A stretch of 64,000 nucleotides of DNA from Geobacillus kaustophilus (GTDB lineage Bacteria; Bacillota; Bacilli; Bacillales; Anoxybacillaceae), in NCBI RefSeq assembly GCF_000948285.1, contig NZ_JYBP01000003.1, forward strand, positions 992,001 through 1,056,000, given 5' to 3'. The notes below the pieces were generated by a model. It saw nothing but the letters and a program-made list of their open reading frames with translations, did not search any database and had not been told where the DNA came from. A program made the translations under genes and the position numbers. Shown one piece after another: positions 34,031 to 42,938 of the stretch. Position 1 is the stretch's first letter; every line of letters starts with the position of its first letter.

Positions 34031-34819
34031 ATGCGACGATACGGACGAGTGTTCCGCGAGTTTTTCCGCGCTTGTTTGGTCGAGGAAATGGAATACCGGA
34101 GCGAGTTTTTTGGCAATTTCATCGCCAGCTTTTTCGGCATCGCGGTTGCGCTGTTGACCGTCCATATCTTTTTTTACCAGACGGACCGCTTAGGCGGCTG
34201 GACGTATGGGGAAGTGCTTGTGCTGCTCGGCGTCTTTAATGCGTTGCGCGGGTTCATCGATTTTGCCCTCCGCCCGAACATGCCAAGACTGCTTGAGCAC
34301 GTCCGGCGCGGCACGCTCGATTACGTGTTGACGAAGCCGGTCGACAGCATGTTTTACATCAGCTTCCGCCATCTTGTTTTTTGGCGGCTCATCGATGTCG
34401 CGCTCGGCCTTGGCGTCATCGGCTACGGCTTGTATGTCGAGCGCTATGTTCCGTCGGCGGCGGACGTATGCATGTTTCTCATCGTGATGGCCGCTTCGCT
34501 TTTGCTTATTTACTCGCTATGGATGATGCTTATGACGACGTCGTTTTGGGTCGTGCGGATCGACGATTTGTCATTTATTTTCGATTCGTTTTTTGATACG
34601 GCCCGCTTCCCCGGCAGCATGTACCGCGGCGCCGTGCGCTTCGTCATTACATACGTCCTGCCGGCGGTGTTGATCACGAACACGCCGGCTTTGGCGCTGC
34701 TTGGCAAATGGAGCGTTCCGGCGGCGCTTGCAGCTTTGGCTGTGGCCATGTTCTTTTTATGGCTTGCCCGCCGCTTTTGGCGGTTTGCCTTGCGTTTTTA
34801 TACGGGGGCGGGCGGGTGA
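34031..34819 (+). CDS. ABC-2 type exporter permease, subunit 2
   Basis: A 262-residue permease with six membrane helices. It shares the domain plan of subunit 1: an N-terminal amphipathic region, MPRLLEHVRRGTLDYVLTKPVDSM as the counterpart of the ligand-side loop, and a final helix ending in RRFWRFALRFYTG. ATG at 34031 is two bases after the subunit-1 stop, with GGTGGG upstream; an open frame from 33950 lies inside subunit 1. A terminator follows immediately, closing the three-gene operon. Confidence 0.85.
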   Translation: MRRYGRVFREFFRACLVEEMEYRSEFFGNFIASFFGIAVALLTVHIFFYQTDRLGGWTYGEVLVLLGVFNALRGFIDFALRPNMPRLLEHVRRGTLDYVLTKPVDSMFYISFRHLVFWRLIDVALGLGVIGYGLYVERYVPSAADVCMFLIVMAASLLLIYSLWMMLMTTSFWVVRIDDLSFIFDSFFDTARFPGSMYRGAVRFVITYVLPAVLITNTPALALLGKWSVPAALAALAVAMFFLWLARRFWRFALRFYTGAGG

Positions 34820-34821
34820 GG

Positions 34822-34850
34822 AAAAAGCCTCTGAACGGGGGCTTTTTTTA
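34822..34850 (+). terminator. Rho-independent terminator after the exporter operon
   Basis: AAAAAGCC and GGCTTTTT pair around a short loop, followed by a T run, starting three bases after the stop. Confidence 0.8.
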
Positions 34851-35168
34851 TGGGGTGGTTCGGTATCCGTTCCGAGCCCTTATATGAGTGCCGTGCTGCT
34901 CGCGCTTGCCTTGCGTGCCTGCCCATTGGGTTTGGAAATGTATCGAGTTCATCGATGGTGCAAAGCGTCATGCGCTCGGTTCGCTTCTGGCCGACGTGAA
35001 CGATGGGGAAGCGTTCGGTTGGCGTTTTCTTTCCTTGTATTGGCTCGGGGTGCCCTTCTTCCGGCGGCTGCCCCGCTTGGACCAACTTTCTCCTGAGATG
35101 TTCGGTTGGAAGGAAGAACGGACATGGATCGGGAAGCAGGGAAAAACGTTTCTCTTCCTTGATATCCA
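34851..35168. other. Intergenic region without a convincing gene
   Basis: About 320 bases. Frames of about 94 residues (plus strand, 34888-35172) and 123 residues (minus strand, 34798-35169) overlap each other. Neither has a good ribosome binding site nor a recognised family. The composition is like coding DNA, so it may be a relic. Confidence 0.4.
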
Positions 35169-35197
35169 TTGACTTTTACGTCAACGTCAATTAAAAT
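35169..35197 (+). promoter_or_regulatory. Promoter with LiuR-like palindromic operator
   Basis: -35 TTGACT (35169-35174) and -10 TAAAAT (35192-35197) are 17 bases apart. The spacer carries the 16-bp palindrome TTTACGTCAACGTCAA (35175-35190), whose half sites resemble those bound by LiuR-type MerR regulators. Location between -35 and -10 is typical for MerR autoregulation. Confidence 0.75.
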
Positions 35198-35233
35198 AAA
35201 ATTCAGAATATTACACCAAGAGAAGGGATTGCG

Positions 35234-35623
35234 ATGCATTATTTCACCATTTCCCAGCTGGCGCAGGAGTTTGATGTGAGCACACGGACGATCCGTTATT
35301 ATGAAGAACGCGGGCTGCTTGCCCCGATCCGGACCGAGTCGGGGCAACGGCTGTATACGAAAAAGGAGCGGGCGAAGCTGAAGCTCATTTTGCGAGGCAA
35401 ACGGTTCGGCTTTTCGCTTGAGGAAATTCATGAGATGATTGCTTTGTTTGACGAGGACCGCACAGGGAAGAAACAGCTTGAAAAAACGGTCGAATACGGG
35501 CGGCGGAAATTAAAGGAGGTGAGCGAGCGAATTGATGATTTGCTGCAGCTGAAGGCGGAAATGGAAGCGATGCTTTCTGATTTTGAGAGGCGATTGCGAG
35601 AATGGGAGGAATCAGACGGATGA
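35234..35623 (+). CDS. MerR-family regulator (LiuR-like)
   Basis: A 129-residue protein with the MerR winged helix at the N-terminus (FTISQLAQEFDVSTRTIRYYEERGLL, then RLYTKKERAKLKLILRGKRFGFSL) and a C-terminal dimerisation coiled coil. There is no Cys-based metal site. Its operon with acyl-CoA ligase and acyl-CoA dehydrogenase genes fits LiuR-type control of fatty acid or branched-chain amino acid breakdown, where an acyl-CoA or CoA ester is the likely effector. Its stop overlaps the ligase start (ATGA). A fitting palindrome lies in its own promoter spacer. Confidence 0.85.
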   Translation: MHYFTISQLAQEFDVSTRTIRYYEERGLLAPIRTESGQRLYTKKERAKLKLILRGKRFGFSLEEIHEMIALFDEDRTGKKQLEKTVEYGRRKLKEVSERIDDLLQLKAEMEAMLSDFERRLREWEESDG

Positions 35624-37143
35624 ACATTTCCGAATTGCTCGCCCGCAATGCGAGAAAATTTCCCGACAAGACGGCGATCATCGATGGGGAAACGGAGCTT
35701 TCGTACGCCGAAGTCAACCGAACGGTCAACCGTCTGGCGTCAGCGCTCGAAAGGCTCGGGATTCGGCGCGGCGATAAGGTTGCGTTGTATATGCCGAATA
35801 CGACAGAGTTTGTCTTTGCATACTTTGCTGTTTTGCGCCTCGGCTCTGTTGTCGTGCCGATTAATGCGCGCTTGACGGCGGCGGAGGTGCAGTACATTCT
35901 CGGCCATAGTGAAGCAAAGATGCTCATTGCTCACGATTTGGTGCATCAGGCGCTGACCTCGCTTGTCAGCGGAAGCGATGTCATCTGGATCAAGACAGGG
36001 AGCGCTGAAGGCGGTTGGCTGTCGTTGGCGGAGCTGATAGATTCGGGCGATCCGCGGGAGATCGTCTGCCCGGCCAAAGAGGATGATGAGGCGACGATTT
36101 TGTATACATCGGGGACAACGGGGCGGCCGAAAGGGGTGCTGTTCACGCATCGCAACATTATCACGGTCGCGGACATGATCGTGATCGAAACAAAAATCGA
36201 CCGTCAAAGCCGCCTTTTGCATCTCATGCCGCTCAGCCATTCGGCGCCGCTTCATTTGTTTTTCATCGGCGGCACATATGTCGGTGCGACCCATGTTCTA
36301 GCGCCTGCATTTTCCCCGGATGCATTGCTTGGCCTGGTTGAACGGCATAAGATCACCCACTTTTTCGGCGCGCCGGTGGCATATTTATTGACGGCGAAGC
36401 ATCCGCGTTTTGAGGACTACGACCTTTCTTCGGTCTGCTGTTGGATGTACGGCGGGGCGCCGCTGTCGCGCGAGGAAGTGCGGTTTATCGCCAGCCGCTT
36501 TGGCGCTAGGCGGATGATGTGTTTATACGGCTTGACGGAAGCCGGCCCGAACGGCACGTACTTGGCTCCTGAGGAGCACGCTGAAAAAGCGGGAAGCGTC
36601 GGCAAATATGCCGCCCTCCATTGTGAGGTGGCCATTGTCGACGAGCAAGGAAATGAAGTCGCGCCCGGCGAGGTCGGGGAGATCGTGCTGCGCGGGGAGA
36701 GCGTGATGAAAGGATATTACAAAGACGAGGAAAAAACGAACGAAGCGATCAAAAATGGATGGCTATACACAGGCGATTTGGCGCGCCGCGATGAAGACGG
36801 CTACATTTGGATCATCGACCGAAAAAAAGATGTCATTATTTCCGGCGGCGTCAACATTTATCCAAAGGAAGTGGAAGATGTGCTGCGGACGCATCCAGCG
36901 ATCGCGGATGTCGCTGTGATCGGTGTGCCGCATCCAGAGTGGGGTGAAACGGCAAAAGCGTTTGTCGTGCTCAATGAGCCGCTTGAACCGCTTGCGGAGG
37001 AGTGTAAGCGCTTCCTCTCTGACAAGCTTGCTGGCTACAAAATTCCCCGCCTGTATGAGGCGATCGCCGAGCTGCCGCGCAATGCGACGGGAAAAGTGTT
37101 GAAACAAGTGTTGCGGGCGCGGGAGACGGCAGCACAGGCATGA
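35620..37143 (+). CDS. Long-chain fatty acid/acyl-CoA ligase
   Basis: A 507-residue acyl-adenylate-forming enzyme. Landmarks: ILYTSGTTGRPKGVLFTHRN, MYGGAPLSREE, YGLTEAGPNG, GWLYTGDLARRDEDGYIWIIDRKKDVIISGGVNIYPKEVE, and C-terminal Lys in RNATGKVLKQVL. It joins a carboxylic acid to CoA with ATP; chain length is not readable. ATG at 35620 overlaps the MerR stop and has GGAGG ten bases upstream. With the dehydrogenase that follows it supplies and then oxidises an acyl-CoA. Confidence 0.88.
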   Translation: MNISELLARNARKFPDKTAIIDGETELSYAEVNRTVNRLASALERLGIRRGDKVALYMPNTTEFVFAYFAVLRLGSVVVPINARLTAAEVQYILGHSEAKMLIAHDLVHQALTSLVSGSDVIWIKTGSAEGGWLSLAELIDSGDPREIVCPAKEDDEATILYTSGTTGRPKGVLFTHRNIITVADMIVIETKIDRQSRLLHLMPLSHSAPLHLFFIGGTYVGATHVLAPAFSPDALLGLVERHKITHFFGAPVAYLLTAKHPRFEDYDLSSVCCWMYGGAPLSREEVRFIASRFGARRMMCLYGLTEAGPNGTYLAPEEHAEKAGSVGKYAALHCEVAIVDEQGNEVAPGEVGEIVLRGESVMKGYYKDEEKTNEAIKNGWLYTGDLARRDEDGYIWIIDRKKDVIISGGVNIYPKEVEDVLRTHPAIADVAVIGVPHPEWGETAKAFVVLNEPLEPLAEECKRFLSDKLAGYKIPRLYEAIAELPRNATGKVLKQVLRARETAAQA

Positions 37144-37169
37144 TAAGAAATGAGGAAAGGGGAGAGACG

Positions 37170-38852
37170 ATGAAGCCGCTTCGTGACGTCGATCCGAACT
37201 TGCTGGCGAATTTGAAACGGTATTTGGATGATGAATTGTACCGCTATGCTGAAGAAAAACTGGAATCGTTTTATAAGTTTTGCCTGACTGACGTTGACCG
37301 CCGCGCCGTACACACCGACCGTGAAGGGCAGCCGCGCCTCATCAAGTATGACCGCTTCGGGAACGACATTTCCGAAGTGTGGGTGAACGAAGGATACGAG
37401 CAGACAGCGAAACAGACGTACGAAACGGGAATCGTCGGCTATGTGCACAAGCCGATTCCCGAGCTTGGGAGAAAAGGAAACTATGTTTACTCGTATGCCC
37501 AAGGGTATATCTTATCCCAAGCTGAGCCCGGCTTTTACTGCCCGGTGACGCTGACGATGGCGACCGCCTATGTGCTTGAGCATTTTGCCGATGAAAAGTT
37601 GAAAGCTCGGTATTTGCCCCATGTCATCTCAACGGGCGAAGTCGAGCTGTATGAAGGGGCGACGTTTTTAACCGAGCGCCAAGGCGGGTCGGACGTCGGC
37701 GCCAACGCGGTGCGCGCCGTGCCGTGCAGCCATCATTATAAACTGTACGGAGAAAAATATTTTGCCAGCAACGCCGGACGCTGCGGTGTGGCGCTCGTGT
37801 TGGCGCGCATCGATGGGAGCGGCCCGGGGACGAAAGGGCTGAGCTTGTTTCTCGTCCCGTGGCGCCGGGCAGATGGGACGTTAAACGGCATCTCCATCCG
37901 CCGCCTAAAAGATAAATTGGGTGTGCGCGCCGTGCCGTCAGCCGAAGTTGTGTTTGACGGGGCGGAAGCGTATGTCGTCGGCGATCCGACGAAAGGTTTC
38001 TATTATATGATGGAAGCGCTCAATTTATCGCGCGTCTGCAATGCGGTCGCCTCAGTCGGCATCATGAAGAGGGCGCTTGAGGAAGCGAAGCAATACGCCG
38101 AGCGGCGCACGGCCTTTGGCCATCAACTGACCGATTACCCGATGGTGCGCCATACGCTGGCCGACTTGACGGCAAGACAAGAGGTGGAAACGAGCGCCTG
38201 CTTTGCGATGATCTCTTTGTTTGACCGCGTCATGACCGCGCCGCATGAAACGGACGGGGCGGAGAAAGCATGGCTCAGGCTTTTGATTGCGCTCCTTAAA
38301 ATGCGCACCGCCGAAGAGGCGATCGCGTTCAGCCATGAGGCGATTGAACTGCACGGCGGCAACGGGTATATCGAAGATTTCGTCACCCCGCGCTTGCTCC
38401 GCGACGCCCAAGTGCTGACCGTCTGGGAAGGGACGGCGAACATTTTGGCGCTTGAAGTATTGCGTTTGATGCGCAAATATCGCATCCATGAACGGTTTGC
38501 CGCCGAGATGAAGGAGCGGCTTGAGGGCTTGACGGCCGTGGTGAAACCGCTCGCCCTCCCAGTTGAAGAAGGGCTTAAGGAATTGGTGTCAGCGCTTGCC
38601 CGCCTTAGCGGACAAGCGGAAGAGGTGCAGACGTTTCATGCTAAGACGATTGCCAATCGGATGTGTGATTTGTATTTGAGCGTTATTGCTCTTGAGCGCG
38701 GGCAAGAAAACGAGCGGAATCGGCTGATTGCTGAGCTGTTTTTGCGCCATGTATGGGAGCGCGGGCTCGTGGACGAACAGATGGCGTCGGTGCGCGAGTT
38801 TGACTTGATCGTCAGATGTAAAGGAGCGTCTGCCCCGCTTGCCCATTCGTAA
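37170..38852 (+). CDS. Acyl-CoA dehydrogenase (AidB-like length)
   Basis: A 560-residue flavoprotein. Typical acyl-CoA dehydrogenase features: GATFLTERQGGSDVGAN for flavin/substrate, GTKGLSLFLVPW, RRLKDKLGVRAVPSAEVVFDGAEA, and the RTAFGHQLTDYPMVRHTLADL region, with IELHGGNGYIEDF and the WEGTANILALEVLR region of AidB-type members. It is longer than the usual 380-residue enzymes, like AidB and other long members. It would oxidise an acyl-CoA to enoyl-CoA; the exact substrate is unknown. GAAAGGGGAG precedes the ATG at 37170; the operon starts at the MerR gene. Confidence 0.85.
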   Translation: MKPLRDVDPNLLANLKRYLDDELYRYAEEKLESFYKFCLTDVDRRAVHTDREGQPRLIKYDRFGNDISEVWVNEGYEQTAKQTYETGIVGYVHKPIPELGRKGNYVYSYAQGYILSQAEPGFYCPVTLTMATAYVLEHFADEKLKARYLPHVISTGEVELYEGATFLTERQGGSDVGANAVRAVPCSHHYKLYGEKYFASNAGRCGVALVLARIDGSGPGTKGLSLFLVPWRRADGTLNGISIRRLKDKLGVRAVPSAEVVFDGAEAYVVGDPTKGFYYMMEALNLSRVCNAVASVGIMKRALEEAKQYAERRTAFGHQLTDYPMVRHTLADLTARQEVETSACFAMISLFDRVMTAPHETDGAEKAWLRLLIALLKMRTAEEAIAFSHEAIELHGGNGYIEDFVTPRLLRDAQVLTVWEGTANILALEVLRLMRKYRIHERFAAEMKERLEGLTAVVKPLALPVEEGLKELVSALARLSGQAEEVQTFHAKTIANRMCDLYLSVIALERGQENERNRLIAELFLRHVWERGLVDEQMASVREFDLIVRCKGASAPLAHS

Positions 38853-38881
38853 GCAGGCGTTATGAAGCATACCGTTGACGA

Positions 38882-38917
38882 AAGAGATGTTCGTTTTTTT
38901 GCGGACATCTCTTTTTT
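38882..38917 (+). terminator. Rho-independent terminator
   Basis: AAGAGATGTTCG and CGGACATCTCTT form a 12-bp stem (one G-U) around a T-rich loop, then six T. Confidence 0.85.
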
Positions 38918-38984
38918 GATTGCCAAATGAGCACTTCAACAAGTAGGATGAAAGAAAGGAAAAAGAAAGAAGGGGGAAACGTGC

Positions 38985-39926
38985 ATGGAACTGATGCGCA
39001 CGCCGCGCCGGACAACGCGGCGCGTTTGGATTTCTGCAGCCATTGGCGTTGTCATTTTAGGGTTGCTCGCTTGCGTTGGCTTGTCCGTTTATGTCGGCTG
39101 GCAGCTGACGCATAAACCGCGCGAGCCAATCACCGTAACGCCGAAAGACTACGGCATGGCATATGAAAATGCTACATTCACAAGCAAAGATGGGAAAACA
39201 ACACTTAAAGGCTGGGTCATTCCACCGCAAGGAACAGCGAAGATGACGGTCATTTTTGCCCATGGGTATGCCGGCAACCGGATTCAGAAAAACGTGCCGT
39301 TTTTGCCGCTCGCTAAGCGGCTTGTTGACAAAGGGTATCGAGTTATCTTGTTTGACTTTCGTGCGAGCGGCGAGTCGGAAGGGGATATGATTACGATCGG
39401 CGTCAAAGAGAAAGGCGATCTGCTCGGGGTCATTGATTATGCGAAGAAGCATTTCCATGAACCGATTGCGCTTTACGGTGTTTCGATGGGAGCGGCGACA
39501 TCGATCTTGGCGGCGGCAGAGGACAGCGATGTTCGCGGGGTGGTTGCGGACAGTCCGTTCAGCGACTTGGAATCGTATTTGCGCGCCAACATGCCGGTAT
39601 GGACGCATCTGCCTAACGTGCCGTTTACGTATCTTATTTTGGCGATTGTCCCCGCGCTTGCAGATGTAGATTTAGGTGTGTCTTCACCCATCCACGCGGT
39701 CGATCGTGTCGGGCCAAGGCCGATTTTGTTCATCCATAGCAAAGATGATCGTTCGATTCCGTATAAGGAAAGTGTGAAACTATACAAAACCCATCCGGAT
39801 GTCTTTCAACTATGGCTGACGGAAAAAGCAGATCATGTGAAAAGTTTCTCGCTGTATGGCGACCAATACGTAAATCGCATGCTCTCCTTTTTGCGGTCGC
39901 TCGAGCAACAGCAAGCAAAGAAATAA
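38985..39926 (+). CDS. Membrane-anchored alpha/beta hydrolase
   Basis: A 313-residue protein. Residues about 18-40 form one membrane segment (AIGVVILGLLACVGLSVYVG); the rest is an alpha/beta hydrolase: oxyanion region IFAHGYAGN, nucleophile elbow GVSMGAA with the Ser, acid Asp in HSKDDRSIPY and His in KADHVKSFS. The catalytic triad is complete. Such YqkD-type proteins are esterase-like with unknown natural substrate and act at the membrane. GAAGGGGG precedes the ATG. Monocistronic between two terminators. Confidence 0.85.
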   Translation: MELMRTPRRTTRRVWISAAIGVVILGLLACVGLSVYVGWQLTHKPREPITVTPKDYGMAYENATFTSKDGKTTLKGWVIPPQGTAKMTVIFAHGYAGNRIQKNVPFLPLAKRLVDKGYRVILFDFRASGESEGDMITIGVKEKGDLLGVIDYAKKHFHEPIALYGVSMGAATSILAAAEDSDVRGVVADSPFSDLESYLRANMPVWTHLPNVPFTYLILAIVPALADVDLGVSSPIHAVDRVGPRPILFIHSKDDRSIPYKESVKLYKTHPDVFQLWLTEKADHVKSFSLYGDQYVNRMLSFLRSLEQQQAKK

Positions 39927-39977
39927 GTATTTGGTCGTATACAGCACATGAAAAGCCATATATAATGTAAGGGGAGT

Positions 39978-40006
39978 GGAACGGCTTCGGCGGTTCCTTC
40001 TTTTTT
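39978..40006 (+). terminator. Probable terminator
   Basis: GGAAC and GTTCC pair around a GC-rich loop, followed by TTCTTTTTT. Confidence 0.6.
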
Positions 40007-40061
40007 GCGCCCGCTGACTTATTGAATCGGGGATGAGAAAACGGGAGGGTCGCGTTCGGTC

Positions 40062-41666
40062 ATGGACAAATACAAAGAGCATTTTTGGCGCAATATTCGT
40101 GCCAAATTGGAACAGTGGGAGCAGGAAGAAGCGATTACGTATGAAGATGTATATCGGTTTTTTCATAACATCGTCGGAACGGCCGCTGTCATTGGGATGG
40201 AAGAGTTGGGGAAAAGAGCGTGCCGGCTGATGAAGCGGCTTGAGGCGGAAAACGGGAAACTGTGGACGCCAGCCGAGCTGAAAGAGCACGTATATGAGTT
40301 GATGCATTGGTATTATGACGAAACGTACCGCGATGTTCCTACTCATTTTTCTTTTTCGTCGGCGGACGCCGACGAAGCGCCGCTTATCTTGCTTGTCGAT
40401 GATGATGCGCTCTTTTTAATGTATATGAAAGAGCAAATCGAGAAAGTAGGCTGGCAGATTGTCACCGTTGCCCAACCGGAAAAGGCGGTGACACAATTGT
40501 ATGAGGTGAAGCCGGACTGCGTTGTCATCGACGTGCATATGAACGGAACAGACGGTTTGACGGTGCTCAAGGAATTGAAGGCGGCGCTTGGCCAACAATT
40601 TGTTCCAACTGTGGTCATCAGCGCCGATGATCGCGAAGAGGTGCGTCTGCAAAGTTACGTGTCCGGTGCTGATGATTTTATAGTAAAACCGTTTGCCTTA
40701 CTGGAATTTATCATTCGAGTGCATCGATTGTTGGAGCGGAAAAAACAGTTGGAAGGGCTTCTGCTTGTCGATGAGCTCACTCGGTTATACAATCGCGAAT
40801 ATTTGCCTGAGGCCTACCGCCAGTTCGAAAGTGAGCGGGAGCGGCTTGGGGAGCCGTACTGCATCGCATTGCTCGACCTAGATCATTTTAAGCAGATTAA
40901 CGACCAGTATGGTCATTTAGTTGGAGACGAGGTGTTGCGTGAATTTGCGGCGCTCCTTCGGCATGGAACACGGCCAAACGATTTAGCGTTCCGCTTCGGG
41001 GGCGAAGAGTTTCTTCTTTTTTTGCCGAAAACGATGCAACACGATGCGTTTGAAGTCATTGAACGGCTCCGTAATCAATTTCGTTCCCGCTCATTTTCCG
41101 GAGGGGGCACGGCGTTTCGTTGCACGTTTTCTTGCGGGATCGTGGAGGTGAATGAGGGAGGCGCGCCGCTTGAATATTGGCTTGAGCGGGCGGACGGGGC
41201 GTTGTATGCGGCAAAAAACGGCGGGCGGGATCGGACAGTGGCCGCCGAAAAGATAGATGACATGCGGCAGCGAAAAACGGTGAAAATGGCTGTCGTTGAC
41301 GATGATGTGATCGTTCGCATGATTGTGGCCGATCTTCTCGAACACATTGCCCGAGATCGGAAAGAGCAGTGTGAAGTGCGGGCATTTGCCGATGGGGTAT
41401 CGTTCATCGAATCGTCATGGCACGAAGGCCTGCCGTGCCTTGTCATTCTTGACGGGATTATGCCGAAAATGGACGGAATTGAAGTGTTGCGCCGTCTTCG
41501 CAGCCGCGGCGATGAGTCGCGCTATAAAATTATTATGTTAACAATGCGCCAAAGTGAAGAAGATATCGTACGGGCGCTTCAGTTAGGAGCGGATGATTAT
41601 ATAACGAAACCGTTTAAACGGCTTGAGCTTGAGGCGCGGGTCAGCCGATTGTTGAAACGGATGTAG
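40062..41666 (+). CDS. Hpt-REC-GGDEF-REC protein (diguanylate cyclase)
   Basis: A 534-residue cytoplasmic protein. Residues 1-95 look like an Hpt module (FHNIVGTAAVIGMEELG, with the phosphorylatable His in the H-x3-G context). A receiver follows at about 108-225 (VDDD pocket, Asp in CVVIDVHM, Lys in IVKPFA), then a GGDEF domain (about 235-395, motif FRFGGEEFLLFLPK, active-site form), then a second receiver at about 408-534 (VDDD, Asp in VILDGIMPK, Lys in ITKPFK). It should make c-di-GMP under phosphorelay control; two receivers and an Hpt suggest integration of several kinases. No dedicated kinase is adjacent. Confidence 0.88.
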   Translation: MDKYKEHFWRNIRAKLEQWEQEEAITYEDVYRFFHNIVGTAAVIGMEELGKRACRLMKRLEAENGKLWTPAELKEHVYELMHWYYDETYRDVPTHFSFSSADADEAPLILLVDDDALFLMYMKEQIEKVGWQIVTVAQPEKAVTQLYEVKPDCVVIDVHMNGTDGLTVLKELKAALGQQFVPTVVISADDREEVRLQSYVSGADDFIVKPFALLEFIIRVHRLLERKKQLEGLLLVDELTRLYNREYLPEAYRQFESERERLGEPYCIALLDLDHFKQINDQYGHLVGDEVLREFAALLRHGTRPNDLAFRFGGEEFLLFLPKTMQHDAFEVIERLRNQFRSRSFSGGGTAFRCTFSCGIVEVNEGGAPLEYWLERADGALYAAKNGGRDRTVAAEKIDDMRQRKTVKMAVVDDDVIVRMIVADLLEHIARDRKEQCEVRAFADGVSFIESSWHEGLPCLVILDGIMPKMDGIEVLRRLRSRGDESRYKIIMLTMRQSEEDIVRALQLGADDYITKPFKRLELEARVSRLLKRM

Positions 41667-41700
41667 CGAGGGAGGGGAAGCTGATTGAAACAGTTTTTGC

Positions 41701-42030
41701 TTGTCCGGCGAGCCGTTTGCGTTCGCTGGGTTGTGGGAGCGCTGGGATGGGCCAAGCGGGCCGCTTGAGACGTGCACGATCATTACGACGAGGGCGAACG
41801 AGCTCATCGTCCCCATCCACGACCGGATGCCGGTCATACTGCCGCCTGAACGACATGAAGACTGGCTAGATCCGCGTTTGGACGACAGCGAGTATTTGAA
41901 GTCGTTGTTGCTGTCGTATCCTCAAGAGCAAATGCAGATGTACGAAGTGGCGCCGCTCGTCAACTCGCCGAAAAATGATGTGAGCGCTTGCATTGAACCC
42001 GTCAACAGCCGGTCGATGGAGGGAATGTGA
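41701..42030 (+). pseudogene. C-terminal remnant of an SRAP (YedK/HMCES) protein
   Basis: The 109-codon frame (TTG first codon) reads GEPFAFAGLWERWDGPSG, then CTIITTRANELIVPIHDRMPVILPP, which is the C-terminal half of SOS response-associated peptidases. The catalytic N-terminal half (starting with Cys2) is missing; a stop codon lies 15 bases upstream in frame. Full-length proteins are about 220 residues. No ribosome binding site suits this frame. A disrupted gene is more likely than a functional half. Confidence 0.8.
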
Positions 42031-42434
42031 TGCATCCTATCATCTTATTTGATGGCGATTGCTTGTTTTGCCATGCGAGTGTGCATTGGATTGCTGCCCG
42101 CGACCGAAAGGCAGTATTCCGCTTTGCGGCGCAACAAAGCGCTGTTGGTCAAGCATTGTTGGCAAACGGGGAGGCATCGGCGAAAGACAGTGTCGCCCTC
42201 ATCGAGAACGGCTGCTGTTATGTCAAATCTGCCGCTGTCCTGCGCATCGGTCGACGCCTTTCGTGGCCGTGGAATTGGCTGGCAGCGGTTGGATTTCTCG
42301 TTCCGCGGCTGTTGCGTGATCATATGTATGACACGATCGTCAATCGTCGGCATCGTCTCGCTGCGAAGCGTGATCGTTGTCAGCTGCCGCCGCCTGAGCT
42401 GCGATCTCGTTTTCTTTACAAATTGCCGCGGTGA
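42030..42434 (+). CDS. DCC (DUF393) family thiol-disulfide oxidoreductase-like protein
   Basis: A 134-residue protein. LFDGDCLFCHASVHWIAARD carries the family DGxCxxC motif (D-G-D-C-L-F-C) of the thioredoxin-like DCC fold; RFAAQQSAVGQAL and the later WPWNWLAAVGFLVPRLLRDHMYDTI follow as expected. YuxK of B. subtilis is in this family. A redox role is inferred from the CxxC pair but not proven. ATG at 42030 has GGAGGG six bases upstream; its first base coincides with the end of the SRAP remnant. Confidence 0.85.
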   Translation: MHPIILFDGDCLFCHASVHWIAARDRKAVFRFAAQQSAVGQALLANGEASAKDSVALIENGCCYVKSAAVLRIGRRLSWPWNWLAAVGFLVPRLLRDHMYDTIVNRRHRLAAKRDRCQLPPPELRSRFLYKLPR

Positions 42435-42497
42435 AGAAGGAAAATATGCCTATTTGTCGTATTGAGAAGGGAAAGAAACGAGGGAGGGGAAATGGGC

Positions 42498-42893
42498 ATG
42501 ACAAACGAAACAAAACGGTGGCTCGAACAATGCACCGTTGCGGCGCTTGAGCAGTTTGCCGATGATTTGGCGGCCGAAGCGGAACAAAGTGAGGAAGAGG
42601 CCCGCCGTCGATTTTATGAAGGCATGGCAGTGGCGGCAAAGCTCGTGGCATTGCGGTGGGAAGGAAAATGTACGTACATCGACGGCGGCTTGATTGACAA
42701 CGTATATGAAGCGCTTGTGGTCTTTTCTCTTGAAAAACTGGAAGAGGAATTGACGCTCGAAACGCAAGCCGATTCCAGCAGCCGATGCTCGTTTTGCCTC
42801 AAAGAAAAACCGAGGCTGGCTAAAGGTCCACTGGCGGCGATTTGTGACGATTGCCTGCAGTTTGGGCTGCAAGCGATCGCCAAGCAGCCGTGA
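42498..42893 (+). CDS. ClpX-type C4 zinc-finger protein
   Basis: A 131-residue protein. The N-terminal 95 residues are helical with no recognised motif. The C-terminus, RCSFCLKEKPRLAKGPLAAICDDCLQFG, matches the treble-clef C4 zinc finger found at the N-terminus of ClpX (CxxC-x18-20-CxxC), with no AAA+ domain attached. Such fingers mediate dimerisation and adaptor binding in ClpX, so a protein-interaction role is plausible but unproven. GGAGGGG precedes the ATG codons at 42492 and 42498; spacing favours 42498. Confidence 0.7.
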   Translation: MTNETKRWLEQCTVAALEQFADDLAAEAEQSEEEARRRFYEGMAVAAKLVALRWEGKCTYIDGGLIDNVYEALVVFSLEKLEEELTLETQADSSSRCSFCLKEKPRLAKGPLAAICDDCLQFGLQAIAKQP

Positions 42894-42938
42894 CCAGGCG
42901 GCGGTCATCGCGAGGGCGATGGCCGTCGTTTTTCCGCA

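Noticed and set aside
34888-35172. 94-codon plus-strand ORF before the MerR gene
   Set aside because: No binding site, no recognised family, and it overlaps the MerR promoter and operator.
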